Assembly (NCBI RefSeq): GCF_030272615.1
Contig: NC_081407.1
Location: 263,980,574-264,044,573, forward strand
Reading direction: 5' to 3'
Length of the DNA stretch: 64,000 nucleotides
Source: Cryptomeria japonica
Lineage: Eukaryota > Streptophyta > Pinopsida > Cupressales > Cupressaceae
The notes under the pieces were generated by a model. The model worked only from the letters and a program-made list of their open reading frames with translations, was not told the DNA's origin and searched no databases. Shown one piece after another: positions 46,837-58,604 of this stretch. Each line of letters opens with the position of its first letter. Within the stretch, counting starts at the first letter, position 1. The position numbers were made by a program, and so were the translations under genes.

Positions 46837-47210
46837 AATTATTTATATTTACATCACCCACAATACCATTAGTATCATCACTAGTACCAAGCACACCAAT
46901 CCAAATACCAACAACACCAATAATCCTACCTGCAAAACCCATAATCCCACTAGCAGTACCCACTATACCCATAGCACCAATAAAATACCTGCAACACCAA
47001 TCATCCCACCAATCAAACTAGCAACCTCATTAGCAACAACAACTACATCAATAGCACCATTAGTAGTATCAGAGCCCCCAACAGTATTGACAACACCAAC
47101 AATTCCATTAGAAGCAGCAGATTCAACAACACCAATACTCCCGGTATCGGATTCATTGATCCCAATAATCCATCCTGCAGCACCAACCATTCCATCTACA
47201 AAAAGGTACA
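46837..47210 (+). repeat. Pro/Thr/Ile-rich low-complexity tract before E pol
   Basis: Built of repeated ACACCAA, CCAATAATCC and CACTAGTA-like words. One frame stays open and reads as P-T-I-S repeats (e.g. TIPLVSSLVPSTPIQIPTTP). It sits where the gag-pol junction is expected. It is preceded by a short coding-like piece at 46737. Confidence 0.55.
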
Positions 47211-47214
47211 TCAA

Positions 47215-48084
47215 TTGATCACACTTGTGGTATTTAGCTCCAAAGATATCCTAATTTGGTATAGTAATTGGATATTGGAAAGTGACTTAGAGACCAACTC
47301 ACATGAGTGGGAATTTGATTTAGTTAATCTCAATATTTTAGATGAGGAAGATGCATCACCACCTCCACCACACAAAGAAATCCATGTTTATGGAGAAGCA
47401 CATATTAAAACCTCTTGGGTTCCTAAACTAGAAACACCTTCCATAGACCCTACGTCACATCCTACGCTTGATTCTAACAAGGAGAGTACCATCAATGACC
47501 TTCACCACAATGTCTTAACCCTCACTAACACATCTTATGAACTTAACCTGATCGATGAGGTAATTCCCATTATCCATCTTGAACTCATCAAATGGAACCA
47601 ACCAAATCCCCCATGCCTTGACCAATTCTAAAATGATGAGGAGATCATTGACCTTTTGGAACTACGGGATAACATACCAAGCGAGGATCACAAAGATGGA
47701 TTCACCATTGAAATTAATAGCGCAACATACTTTGGGGAAGATGCCAAACCTTTCAGCTACAAAAATATTACAATACAACATGTATCTTCCAGTGAAAACC
47801 ACACTGTGGCACTGTTTGATCCCAAAAAAGTAAAAAGAAAGAGCGTATCCACCGGTGAAAACCTCTTTGAGGTGCCTATGGATGAAAGTTTTGGCATTCT
47901 CCCTTCTAGTGCAAATCAAGAATGATCCACAACCCTTATTGAGGAAACAAAAGAATTCAATGTGGGGACTCTTGAAACTCCTCATCACATACATCAGACA
48001 TCTCTTTTAACTTCAAAGGAACAACCTAAGTTTGTCAAATTTTTCTAGAAGCATCAGATCAACTTCACATGGTCATATGCAGAC
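47215..48084 (+). pseudogene. E pol N-terminal region (broken)
   Basis: In the same frame as the downstream RT but interrupted by stops (47629-47631, 47923-47925, 48046-48048). Contains an acidic part with DASPPPPHKEIHVYGEAHIK and a segment with FTIEINSATYFGEDAKPFSY. The piece before RT reads FTWSYADMPGLDLDLVMHHL, the usual lead-in to gypsy RT. No D-S/T-G protease signature was found, so protease is lost or too diverged. Confidence 0.6.
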
Positions 48085-48777
48085 ATGCCTGGTCTTGATC
48101 TTGATTTAGTCATGCATCACCTCACCATAGCAGAAGGAGCTAAGCCTATCAAACAGAAGCTTCGGAAGATGCACCCCCAGATTGCGCTACTAGTCAAAGC
48201 AAAACTTAAGAAACTCCTGGATGTTGGTTTTATTAGACCAATTGATTATGTAGATTGGATCTCCAACATTGTACTTGTTGGCAAACCAAATGGGGGCATC
48301 TATCTCTGTACTAACTTCAAAGATCTAAACAAGGCATGTCCTAAAGATGACTTCCCCCTACCAAACACTGACCTGATCGTGGACCTAACAATAGGACATG
48401 CCATGCTTTCTCTCATGGATGGCTTTTGAGGGTACAACCAGATAAAGATCGCTCCAGAGGATCAACATAAAACCACCTTCACATGTCCATGGGGAACATA
48501 CTGTTGGAATGTAATGCCTTTTGGTCTAAAGAATGCAGGGGTGACCTATCAAAGAGCAAGGACCACCATCTTTCATGATATGATGCATACCATAATGGAA
48601 GATTATGTTGATGATTTATTGGCAAAATCATTAACAAGAGAAGCTCATCTAGTAATATTAGAGAAAATCTTTGACAAAACTAGAATGATATCATGTTCAA
48701 CTCAACCCAAAGAAATGTGTCTTTGGAGTAACCTCAAGGAAGCTACTAGGATACATTGTCCCAAGCAAAGGCATTGA
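48085..48777 (+). pseudogene. E reverse transcriptase (broken)
   Basis: Ty3/gypsy RVT_1 domain, copying element RNA into DNA. Blocks in order: KLKKLLDVGFIRPIDYVDWI, NFKDLNKACPKDDFPLP, AMLSLMDGF with a TGA (48427-48429) in place of the next residue, GYNQIKIAPEDQHKTTFTCP, VMPFGLKNAGVTYQRA, and the active site YVDD at 48604-48615. After about 48690 the frame degrades and shifts. The wording is closest to Tat/Ogre-like elements. Confidence 0.85.
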
Positions 48778-48953
48778 GGTCGATCCTGCAAAGGTCAAAG
48801 AAATCATGGACATGCCACCTCCAAGGAACATCTATTAGCTAAGGATATTACAAGGGCGGCTAAAATCCATTTGAAGATTCATTGCACAACTGGCAGATAA
48901 GTGTCACCCCTTAACACACCTGTTACACAAAAACATCTACTTTCAATGGGATG

Positions 48954-49225
48954 CCAGATGCTGGCAAGCATTCTTGATGCTTAAGGACTATCTCATGAAT
49001 ACACCATTGTTGATCCCACCAAATCCAAGTAGACCTCTATTGCTCTATATTTCAGCAACAAATACAACATTAGGAGTGATACCGGCAAGGATTCCAGATG
49101 CTGGCGAGCATTCCAGATGCTTAAGGACTATCTCATGAATACACCATTGTTGATCCCACTAGATCCAAGTAGACCTCTATTGCTCTATATTTTAGCAACT
49201 AATACAACATTGGGAGTGATACTGG
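48954..49225 (+). repeat. Tandem duplication (~140 bp) inside E RNase H region
   Basis: 48954-49093 and 49094-49225 are near-identical (CCAGATGCTGGC-AGCATTC ... ACCATTGTTGATCCCAC ... GACCTCTATTGCTCTATATT). The duplication repeats the start of the gypsy RNase H. Confidence 0.8.
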
Positions 49226-49839
49226 CTCAACATAATGCAGAAGGGAAAGAGTGTGTTGTATAGTATATCTCTCTCACACTAGTCAACTATGAACTCAATT
49301 ACACACCTATTGAGTGAGCTTACCTAGCAGTAATCTTGGCAGCCACTAAACTGAAGCACTATTTGTTAACACATAAAGTACAACTCATTGCAAAGATTGA
49401 TCCACTAAAGTACTTACTCAACAAAGTAGCATTGATAGGCTGCTTGGCCAAATGGGTGATGATTCTGAGTGAATTTGACATCGAGTATGTGGATCGTAAG
49501 GCTATCAAGGGCCAAGTTATTGTAGATCAATTGGCCGATGCACCCTTCATAGGTGACCATCCTCTTATTTCCAATTTTCCGGATGAAGAGATATTCATGA
49601 TCACAACAACACAACCATGGAAATTATACTTTGATGGTTCATATACTAGGCATAGCTCGGGGGCAGGCATTCTATTTATCACACCTCAAGGTGATAGCAT
49701 CCCAAAGTCTTATAGGCTAACTTTTCCATGTACAAACAAGATAGCAAAATATGAAGCCTTGATCATAGGACTCAGACTAGCCATACAATGGAGACTAAAA
49801 GAGCTACAGATATATGGTGACTCCCAACTGGTCATCTGA
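49226..49839 (+). pseudogene. E gypsy RNase H and second (archaeal-type) RNase H
   Basis: The first RNase H continues with YELNYTPIE, a TGA, AYLAVILAATKLKHYLLTHK, IDPLKYLLNKVALIGCLAKW and EFDIEYVDRKAIKGQVIVDQ. After a linker comes a second RNase H: WKLYFDGSYTRHSSGAGILF, KYEALIIGLRLAIQWRLKEL and YGDSQLVI. These keep the Asp, Glu and Asp expected of the active site. A second RNase H between RH and integrase is known from Tat/Ogre elements. It closes at a TGA (49837-49839) with homologous sequence continuing. Confidence 0.85.
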
Positions 49840-51369
49840 TGAGTCACAAATGAATATCAGACCAAGGATGATAAACTCATGCCATACAAGCAAATGGTGG
49901 ATAGTTTAAAAACATCATTTACGAGTATCACCTTTGAGAAGATACCCAGAGATCAGAATTGAGTTGCTGATGCCATGGCTACCATTGCATCTCTCCTAGA
50001 TCTTCCATGGAATTCAACATGCTACGAGTTCTTGGTAGAACAACTTTGGATTCCCACTTATGATATCCCCGAATCCAAGATGATGTGTCACCTTATTAGT
50101 TCTGAATCCCCATGGTATAGAGAGTTATACACCTATCTCCACGATCACACACTTCCTCCTAACCAATCGAATAACCAACACAAAACCTTCATTTGCCAAA
50201 CCGCTCAATATACCATCATTGCTGAAACCCTATATCGACACAATCTTGATGGTACTCTCCTTCGATGTTTGGAACAGGATGAGACAAAAAAGGCCTTGGA
50301 AGAGGTACATGAAGGAATTTGTGGGACTCACTCAAGTGGTCCTTCACTAGCAAAGATGATCATGCACGCTGGATACTATTAGTCATCCATGGAAAAAGAC
50401 TCCTACTATTTTGTCAGAAAATGCAAGAAATGCCAAGTTTATGGAGACCTGATACATGCACCAGCACACGAATTGCAACCAATCACAACACCATGGCCCT
50501 TTTGTCAATGGGGACTTGACCTTGTGGGTAAAATTCATCCATCTTCATCCAACGGCCACAAATTTATTATTACCGCCACCTAATACTTCACAAAGTGGAT
50601 CGAAGTTGCTCCACTTACCCAAGTCACCGACAAGCAGATCGCCTCATTCATCCTTAATTACATCATCTGTTGGTATGGTGTACCCATGTCCATCATCACA
50701 TATAATGAGCTTCCTTTCAAAAATTAGGATATCCGTGACCTCTGTGAGAAGTTTCACATCCAACATCGCTTTTCCACTCCCTATTACCCACAAGGAAATG
50801 CTCAGGCCAAAGCATCGAACAAGAACATATTAAGAATCCTCAAGAAGACAATCGATGATGTCAACCGTGATTGGCATGTTCAATTAAATCTAGCACTATG
50901 GGCATATCAAACTAGCATTCAAACCCCTATAGGCGGAACTCCCTACTCACTAGTCCATGGAGAAGAAGCTATCTTACCTATTGAAGTTGGGATACCATCT
51001 CTATGGGTTTCCTTGCATAATCTGATAGATGATGAAGCATACAGAGTATCACATCTCCAAGATTTAGAGCTACTTGATGAGAAACGATAAGTTGCATACA
51101 ACCACCTCAAGGCCTATTAACAACGCATGAGTAGAAGCTATAATCATCAAGTTAGACCTCGTACATTTGAGGTAGGTGATCTTGTTCTTAGGGAGAATCC
51201 TCATAACCAACCAAACAAAGAACATCAAGGAAAGTTTGAATCAAACTGGCTGGGTCCATATGTTATCACTATTGTATTTGGGTCCGGGGCATATCAGTTG
51301 GCTACTTTAGAAGAAGAACCACTAGCATATCTGATCAACAACATGCACCTCAAATGGTTTCATACATAA
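49840..51369 (+). pseudogene. E integrase (catalytically broken)
   Basis: One frame throughout with stops at 50380-50382, 50581-50583 and others. The zinc module is HEGICGTHSSG ... KCKKCQ. The core begins WGLDLVGKI with the first Asp, then KWIEVAPLTQVTDKQIASFI. The second Asp is replaced (ITYNELPF, 50701-50703). The third acidic residue is Lys (AQAKASN, 50809-50811). After the core come WAYQTSIQTPIGGTPYSLVH, GEEAILPIEVGIPS and a C-terminal RTFEVGDLVL...LGPYVITIVFGSGAYQL tail with a natural stop at 51367-51369. Confidence 0.85.
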
Positions 51370-53461
51370 ACTATATAGAGCATCAGGCTTCAATACATAT
51401 AAAAAAGAACACCAAAAATATTTAAATAAATGTCCTGAAGAAAAAAGAAAAGAGAATCAAACATCCAAATGGTGAACAACCACTTTGGTGGCACCTTGGG
51501 TAAGTACGATGGTGAAAACCTGGCAAATAGGTGCCACTCATAAAGGATATGGCTCCATTGTCTTTCAGACTTGTTGTGATCACATTCATTGCATCCAGTC
51601 ATCCATCAGTCAAATCCATGGCTTGTTATTGATATGAAATCAAGGATAGTACTTCATGTGTATTGCATCCCGCTTTTTCATAGTCATGTCTAAACTAGGG
51701 GCAATGCCCTTAACCTATTTGATGGAAGTGGATTCTCCATTACTTGTGATTCATTGAGTTCTTCATTCAAAACTGTCTCATAAAATACCAAAAACATTCA
51801 AAACTATCTCACAAAATACCAAAAACACTCACAAAATCCAAAAAACATCATAAAACATCAAAAATCAATCAAAAACATGGCAACGCCTTGTACATACACA
51901 TCCAAGAAGATACCAAACACAAATTCTGAAATACTCAAACGATGACCACTTATCACATCGATCAAACAATCAACATCAACACGCAAACTATCTTAACAGG
52001 GATAAATCTTTCCTCACCAAAACAAAGATAAGATACCATTTTTCTTTGACAAGAAAATTATGTTTAAGCTATCAAGTACTTGGTCAGTTTGTTAGTCATT
52101 TATTCATTTATATTAGATTCCTACACTACTCCGGGATATCCACAAGTGACTGGATGGTTCCTAAGTATCGTTTTGTTTGTTTATCTTCTGTGAATTATTC
52201 CAATGAAGTTCTGGGGCATACTAATGGTGTCTACATGGGAAGTTTATTGAGCTACGTGATCTTATGCGAAATACAGCCATGGATCACTATGGCTTTCTCA
52301 CTACAGCGTATACCTCGACCATATGAGTTTGAACCATTATGGAGGGTCCATATTCTTTATCTATATTGCTTGCTTATAAGTACAATGCTCCAAACTTGGT
52401 TCCTACTACCTCATCCAAGATTGATACTACCATGCTTGATGATGAAAATAAAGCACTATGGATCGTTATTCCATCTCATCTATATATATTGTATTACATT
52501 GCATTCCATACATTCATATAGCTCCATATCATTCATACATAGCAATGACAATGGATACTCTATTTTCCTCTTCTTCCATAGGAATGAACCATAGGTCCTC
52601 CATATCTTCTATTTAACATTGAATCCCCCCCTCACCCTTCTTGTCTCAATAATCAGTATCACATACCCTACATCATGTCCCATTAGCCCAATCAAGCTAG
52701 TTACTCTATCTACACAGATACATCGCCTCCCACACACCTAGACTATCAACATATACTCTAATCAAGTATCTTTAGGTCTCAACAGGTAATTGATCATGGT
52801 AATCCTAGACTACATCAGACATTTATTATAATGACCTAGTCTCAATGGGGCTACTATGATTCACCACAACCATCCATCACACATGAACACACTATCAATT
52901 GATCGACCAATCCAACACAATCAACATAGACAATTACATCAATTGTCTCAAGTCTCAATGAGTATTTTTCTTCCTATACCTTGACTTCATCGGGAAATTA
53001 CATCAATTGTCTAAGTCAAAATAGGTCACTTTGACTCACTTACTCAGACTTTATCCTATCCAAGCGAACAACTGACATCAACTGTCATGCTTTGAATCGG
53101 TCAGGGCAATTTAACCAATTGCACCAGATTATCCAACCATTTTGATCAATTATATAGCATCAATCAAATGCACAACACCACATTTGTACCATATCTTCTG
53201 CATGACCTATGGGTACTCATTGACTTGCTATTTCTTCATATTCACTCTGTTTTCTTCCATTCTTTCACCGTTATTGTTAATTTCTTCTATTCTACCTCCC
53301 CTCCACTTCTCGTTCTTTTTCGAGAGATCGCCCGATTTTTTAAAATTTTTGGGCCCATCTCTCAAGGCGGCATACCACCCACTAAATTAACATTTATGGG
53401 GCATATTTCTTCACACCTATTTTTCTTTCTTTGAAATGATGCGATAAAACTGCACCGTCTC
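51370..53461 (+). other. E 3' non-coding region
   Basis: Two kilobases between integrase and LTR. It has A-rich repeats (CAAAATACCAAAAACA words, 51780-51880) and CATCAATTGTCTCAAGT-like words (52890-53090). One 182-codon frame (52046-52594) is open with hydrophobic stretches but shows no recognisable domain. I do not call it a gene. Confidence 0.5.
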
Positions 53462-53474
53462 AAAGAGGGGCAAA
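53462..53474 (+). other. E polypurine tract
   Basis: AAAGAGGGGCAAA immediately before the LTR start TGTAGT. Confidence 0.7.
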
Positions 53475-55162
53475 TGTAGTCACATAAACATGTCCACTTA
53501 ATTAAATGAATATTTAGTATTTATTTGATTATTTAACCATCGATCAATAATTAATTCATCTTAGCCCTCTTCTCCTATTAATTAAATAAATTATTCAATG
53601 TATTTGATTTAATTCACTTAACCAAATTTAGACCATTAATTAAATAAATAAATCATATTTGTTTAGTTTGTCCCCTCTCACATTTAAATAAATTAACATT
53701 TATTTAAATCACATTTATCCTCCACCCACTTGTATTTTCCTACAAATGCAAGTTGCACAACTATTTTAAATAAATAAATTATTTATTTAAAATCCTATTT
53801 ATCCTCACCCACTTGAGACCTTTAATGGCTTCCCTTAAAGTCTTCAAACTTAATGGCATCCTTCTAGAGTCTTCTCAAGCCTTTAATGGTTTCCCTTAAA
53901 TTCTTCAAACTTAATGGCTTCCTTCTAGAGTCTTCTTAAGCCTTTAATGGTTTCCCTCAAAGTCTTCAAGCATTTAATACTTTATCTTCCTTTTACTCAT
54001 GTAAATAAATTAAGATTTATTTAAATAAAATCCAAAATTCACATTCACATTTAAATAAATTAATATTTATTTAAATATCTATCCAAATGTAAATTACACC
54101 ATTTAATTGAAATAAATGATTTTATTTTAATTGAGAATCCCAAAATTCCTCCCACTTGCATTCTCTTACAAAATCCACTTGCATGCCTAAATCCCTTCTA
54201 GATTCTTCTAACTCCTTCTAATTAGCCTAATCCTATCCTAATCATTGTCACATTCCTAAATAAAAGGAAGTCACTTCTCAAAAACCTCCAAAGTCTTCAA
54301 TAACCATTAAAGGCTTTATGTCTTCAAATGGTTAACCTCTAAAGTCTTCCAAACCATTAAAGGCCCTTACATAACCATTTATTGTTAACTCACCTTTTAC
54401 CTCTGGCTAGAGACTTTCCTCTAACTTAACCATCCTTTTGACTCATGGGTCTCTTCAAAGCATTTATTTCTTTGACTAAGGTAACCATTTAACCCTTGCA
54501 CATTCATTTATCTCTTGGATAAAAGGAATATCCATTAACCTAACCCTAACCCAACCCCCTAGGATAACCATCATGTCCCCTCATGCATTTAATGCTCCTT
54601 ATCTCTCCTCTCAAGCCTCCTCATGGTGACACTTGTCAACATGGGATTGGGTTGAAAGTCTCACATGGATTGAATATCTTTCAATCCTAACTCTTGTTAA
54701 GATTGCTCAATCTTAACCCTTCATTTCCCTATTTCTTCTATAAATAGAACCCTTCTCCTCAAGCAAATAAGGAAACATTAGAGTATTGTTGTTATACTGG
54801 TATTAGCATAGAGATTTTTCATAGCATCACTATCTACACTTGCATAGAATTTGTTTATCATTTTCAACCATCTTCAATCTCCATATGGCATCCATGGCTA
54901 GTGCTAAAAGATGAGAGCTATACTCATGTGGAACTTGGAGAGGAGAGAAACAAGGGAGGAGCAACTATGAGTATCTTGGTTAGCATTTGGAGGAGCATAG
55001 TTTATTTATTCTATGTTTGTATGCTTTTTATTTCATGCTCAATATCTCTCTTGATATGTCTGCTTAGAATAATCCTTGGTTGCTAACACTAACATTTGCT
55101 TCTTGTGTTCTTGTGTGTGTTGCCATCAAACTAGATTTTCTAATCCTTTTTGCAGAGCATCA
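53475..55162 (+). repeat. 3' LTR of E (1,688 bp)
   Basis: Starts TGTAGTCACATAAACATG and ends GCAGAGCATCA, followed by GTTAT. It carries one fewer ~70-bp internal repeat than the 5' LTR. Confidence 0.9.
54739..54746 (+). promoter_or_regulatory. TATA box in E 3' LTR
   Basis: TATAAATA in the same context as 35508-35515. Confidence 0.55.
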
Positions 55163-55167
55163 GTTAT
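55163..55167. repeat. Target-site duplication GTTAT (right of E)
   Basis: Identical to 34160-34164. Confidence 0.85.
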
Positions 55168-56114
55168 CAATTGTTCTTACTCTTAAAGACTTAATAGATC
55201 CACTGAAATTGTTGGGTATAGATACAACAATTCAAAAGTGGAAAAATTATCAGATACAAAAATCTATTGTTGATAATGTTACGAAAGGTTTGGTGAACAT
55301 TGGTAAAAAATCTCGAATAGTAGATAAAACCATTTCAAGAAGAGTGATGTTGACATCTTTAGTAAATGAAAGATTTCCTCAAAAAAGACAAATCTCTTCA
55401 CTATCATTTGAGTTTGGTTTTAATAGAAGGAAAACATCAAAATATGTTAAAAGGAGAAAGAGTTTGGATCATACTACCTCAAAAGGGAATTGGGCAATTA
55501 TGTGTAGAGATCCTCATTCTGATAGAATTGAAGATGTTGTTAGGAACTTTGTGACAAGTTTTTGGAATGATAATACTCATCCTTCATCAAACAGTGGAGA
55601 TGTTATCAAGCAAAGCATTGTTCTTGATTATTATGATCTCCATGTAAAACATTGGATAGACACAACAAAACATGAATTGTATGTGTTGTTTACTAAAATA
55701 AACCCTCATATAAAGATTGGACAAACCATGTTTGAACGGTTAAGGCCATATTATGTGAAGGTAAACAAAGTTTTCAAAACTTGTTGTTGTCGTTATCACA
55801 TCAAATTTGATTTGTACTATCAGGTGTTTTGAAATATTAGAGAAGATAGTGATGGTTATGAAAAAGCTCCTCCTAAACAATTAAGTCAATTCAGAGCATC
55901 CATCTTATGTGATAAATTAGATGATAATGCAACCAGTCAAATAAATTGCATAAAAGGAATTTGTGGAACATGCGGGGACTTGACTAAATTGCCTTTGAGA
56001 GATGAAGATACTTACATGAAGAAGATGGTAATTTGCAAGAGTTACAAGTACAAAAAATTTGAAACAAAATTTGAAAAGGAATCTACAAGGAATCTTCATG
56101 AACATGATATATAA
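55168..56114 (+). pseudogene. H transposase-like frame, 3' part
   Basis: Continues in phase from 34164 once E and one GTTAT are removed. Open to a TGA at 55830-55832, then in the same frame to TAA at 56112-56114. Blocks: TLKDLIDPLKLLGIDTTIQK, NWAIMCRDPHSDRIEDVVRN, FVTSFWNDNTHPSS, HELYVLFTKINPHIKIG, FERLRPYYVKVNKVF, CCCRYHIKFDLYY, and after the stop GICGTCGDLTKLPL. The FW/Y-D, LRP and CxCxxH pattern recalls a widespread family of uncharacterised transposon-linked proteins (from memory). The catalytic domain is not identified and the end may be truncated. The frame does not belong to E, because it starts exactly at the duplication. Confidence 0.6.
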
Positions 56115-56356
56115 TTTTTATAAGTCAATAACAAAAAAAATTAGACCTATATTTTATTGTAACATGTTTAAATATTTGTGTGTATATCAAAATTAATTTT
56201 TTTGTTTGAAACTAAAACATGGGCATTGATCTACAAAATGGAATGTAACTTCTCTAATTTTTTTGACATTGTTTGTTATTGAACTCCATATCTCAAAAAA
56301 ATAGAGGTTATTGTATTTTTGTAATGGGCATATGATTATAAACTTATTAAATCTAT
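56115..56356. other. Short AT-rich spacer in H
   Basis: No gene or repeat recognised between the frame end and the array. Confidence 0.5.
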
Positions 56357-58604
56357 AATATGTGATCCTAAGGGGAATGTCGTATGTACACTAGGATGTT
56401 ATAAGGGGTCATATGTGATCCTAAGGGGTCATGCATGTGTGACCCCTTAGGACACTATGTGATGCACTAAGGGGTATGTCATTCACACTAGGATTTTATA
56501 AGGGTTCATATGCGGTTCTAAGGGGTCACACATGTGTTAGAACACATGTGTGACCCTTTAGGACCACATATGACCCTTTAGGACACTATGTGATCCTAAG
56601 GGGGATGTCGTATGTATACTAGGATGTTATAAGGCATCATATGTGGTCCTAATGGGTTATACATGTGTTAACACATGTGTGACCACTTAGGACCACATAT
56701 GACCCCTTACGACACTATGTGACAGACTAAGGGGTATGTCATTCACACTAGGACTTTATAAGGGGTCATATGCGGTTCTAAGAGGTCATGCATGTATTAA
56801 AACACATGCATGACCCCTTAGGACCACATATGACCCCTTAGGACACTAAGGGGAATGTCGTATGTACACTAGAATGTTATAAGGGGTCATACATGGTCCT
56901 AAGGGGTCACACATCTGTTAACGCATGCATGACCCCTTATGACCACATATGACCCCTTAGGACACTATGTGATGAACTAAGGGGTATGTCATTCACAGTA
57001 GGATTTCATATGGGGTCATATGCGGTTCTAAGGGGTCACGCATGTGTTAGAACACATGCGTGACCCCTTAGGACACTATGTGGTCCTAAGGGGAATGGCG
57101 TATGTACACTAGGATGTTATAAGGGGTCATATGTGGTCCTAAGGGGTCACACGTGTTAATGCATGCGTGAACCCTTAGGACCACATATGACCCCTTAGGA
57201 CACTATGTGATAGACTAAGGGATATGTTGTTCACACTAGGATTTTATAAATGGTCATATGTGGTTCTAAGGGGTCATACATGTGTGACCCCTTAGGACCA
57301 CATATGACCCCTTAGGACACTAAGGGGAATGTCATATGTACACTAAGATGTTATAAGGGGTCATATATGGTCCTAAGGGGTCACACATGTGTTAATGCAT
57401 GTGTGACCCCTTAGGACCACATATGACCCCCTAGGACACTATGTGATGGACTAAGGGGTATGCCATTCACACTAGGATTTCATATAGGGTCATATGCAGT
57501 TCTAAGGGGTTACGCATGTGTTAGAACACATGCGTGACCCCTTAGGACACTATGTGATCCTAAAGGGAATGTCGTATGTACACTAGGATGTTATAAGGGG
57601 TCATATGTGGTCCTAATGGGTCACACATGTGTTAACGCATGCGTGACCCCTTAGGACCACATATGACCCCTTAGGACACTATGTGATGGACTAAGGGGTA
57701 TGTCGTTCACACTAGGATTTTATAAGGGGTCATATGCAGTTCTAAGGGGTCACATGTGTTAGAACATATGTGTGATCCCTTAGGACCACATATGACCCCT
57801 TAGGAAACTATGTGATCCTAAGGGGAATGTTGTATGTACACTAGGATTTTATAAGGGGTCATATGTGGTCCTAAGGGGTCACACATGTGTTAACGCATGC
57901 ATGGCCCCTTAGGACCACATATGACCCCTTAGGACACTATGTGATGGACTAAGGGGTATGTCAATCACAATAGGATTTTATAAGGGGTCATATGTAGTTA
58001 TAAGGGGTCATGCACGTGTTAGAACACATGCATGACCCCTTAGGACCATATATGACCCCTTAGGACACTTATGTGATCCTAAGGGGAATGTCGTATGTAC
58101 ACTAGGATGCTATAAGGGCTCATATGTGGTCCTAAGGGGTCACACATGTGTTAGAACACATGTGTGACCCCTTAGGACCACATATTCAACCCCTTAGGAC
58201 ACTGTACATGTGATCTTAAGGGATCGTATGTCATAGACACTAGGATGTTATAAGGGGTCATATGTTGAGTCCTAAGGGGTCACACATGTATAGTGTTAGA
58301 ACACACATGCATGACCCCTTATGACCCCTTCTAGGACACGATGTGATCCTAAGGGTTACATGTTGTATACAATAGGATGTTATAAGGGGTCATATGTGGT
58401 CCTAACGGGTCACACATGTGTTAACGCATTAGTGACCCCTTAGGACCACATATATGACCCCTTAGGACACTATGTGATGGACTAAGGGGTATGTCGTTCA
58501 CCCCTTAGGACACTATGTTATCCTAAGGGGTATGTCATACACACTAGGATGTTATAAAGGGTCATATATGGTCCTAAGGGGTCCAGTCCTAAGGGGTCAC
58601 ATTG
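56357..58604. repeat. Higher-order palindromic satellite-like array in H
   Basis: About 2.2 kb of units of roughly 125-135 bp. Each has a long near-perfect inverted repeat: GGGGTCATATGTGGTCCTAA and GGGGTCACACATGTGTTA are mirrored by TGTGACCCCTTAGGACCACA and TATGACCCCTTAGGACAC. Two unit types alternate. One has GATCCTAAGGGGAATGTCGT and ACACTAGGATGTTATAAGGG. The other has GATGGACTAAGGGGTATGTC and CACTAGGATTTTATAAGG. The repeating block is therefore a dimer of about 260 bp. No coding sequence. Confidence 0.85.

Larger units (their letters stand above)
34165..55162 (+). mobile_element. Tat-like Ty3/gypsy retrotransposon E (20,998 bp with nested B2)
   Basis: Long LTRs (34165-35931, 53475-55162) and a perfect GTTAT target duplication bound it. 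Inside, in order: primer site, long leader, conserved leader ORF (38180), short acidic ORF (38999), simple repeats, nested B2 sequence, a 50-bp tandem array, a Pro/Thr/Ile-rich tract, and pol (47215-51369) with RT, RNase H, a second RNase H and integrase. A 2-kb 3' non-coding part and polypurine tract follow. The extra RNase H and the order RT-RH-RH-INT place it near the plant Tat/Ogre lineage. No convincing gag domain is left, and integrase catalytic residues are lost. Without B2 it is about 14.7 kb. Confidence 0.9.

Noticed and set aside
46963-47214. 83-codon minus-strand Val/Gly-rich frame
   Set aside because: Complement of the low-complexity Pro/Thr tract; composition alone keeps it open.
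53475-55162. E LTR as an independent solo LTR
   Set aside because: It pairs with 34165-35931 and the GTTAT duplication spans both, so it is the 3' LTR of one element.
56357-58604. CRISPR-like array
   Set aside because: Units are near-identical along their whole length with palindromes, with no unique spacers of constant size; the context is a plant genome.
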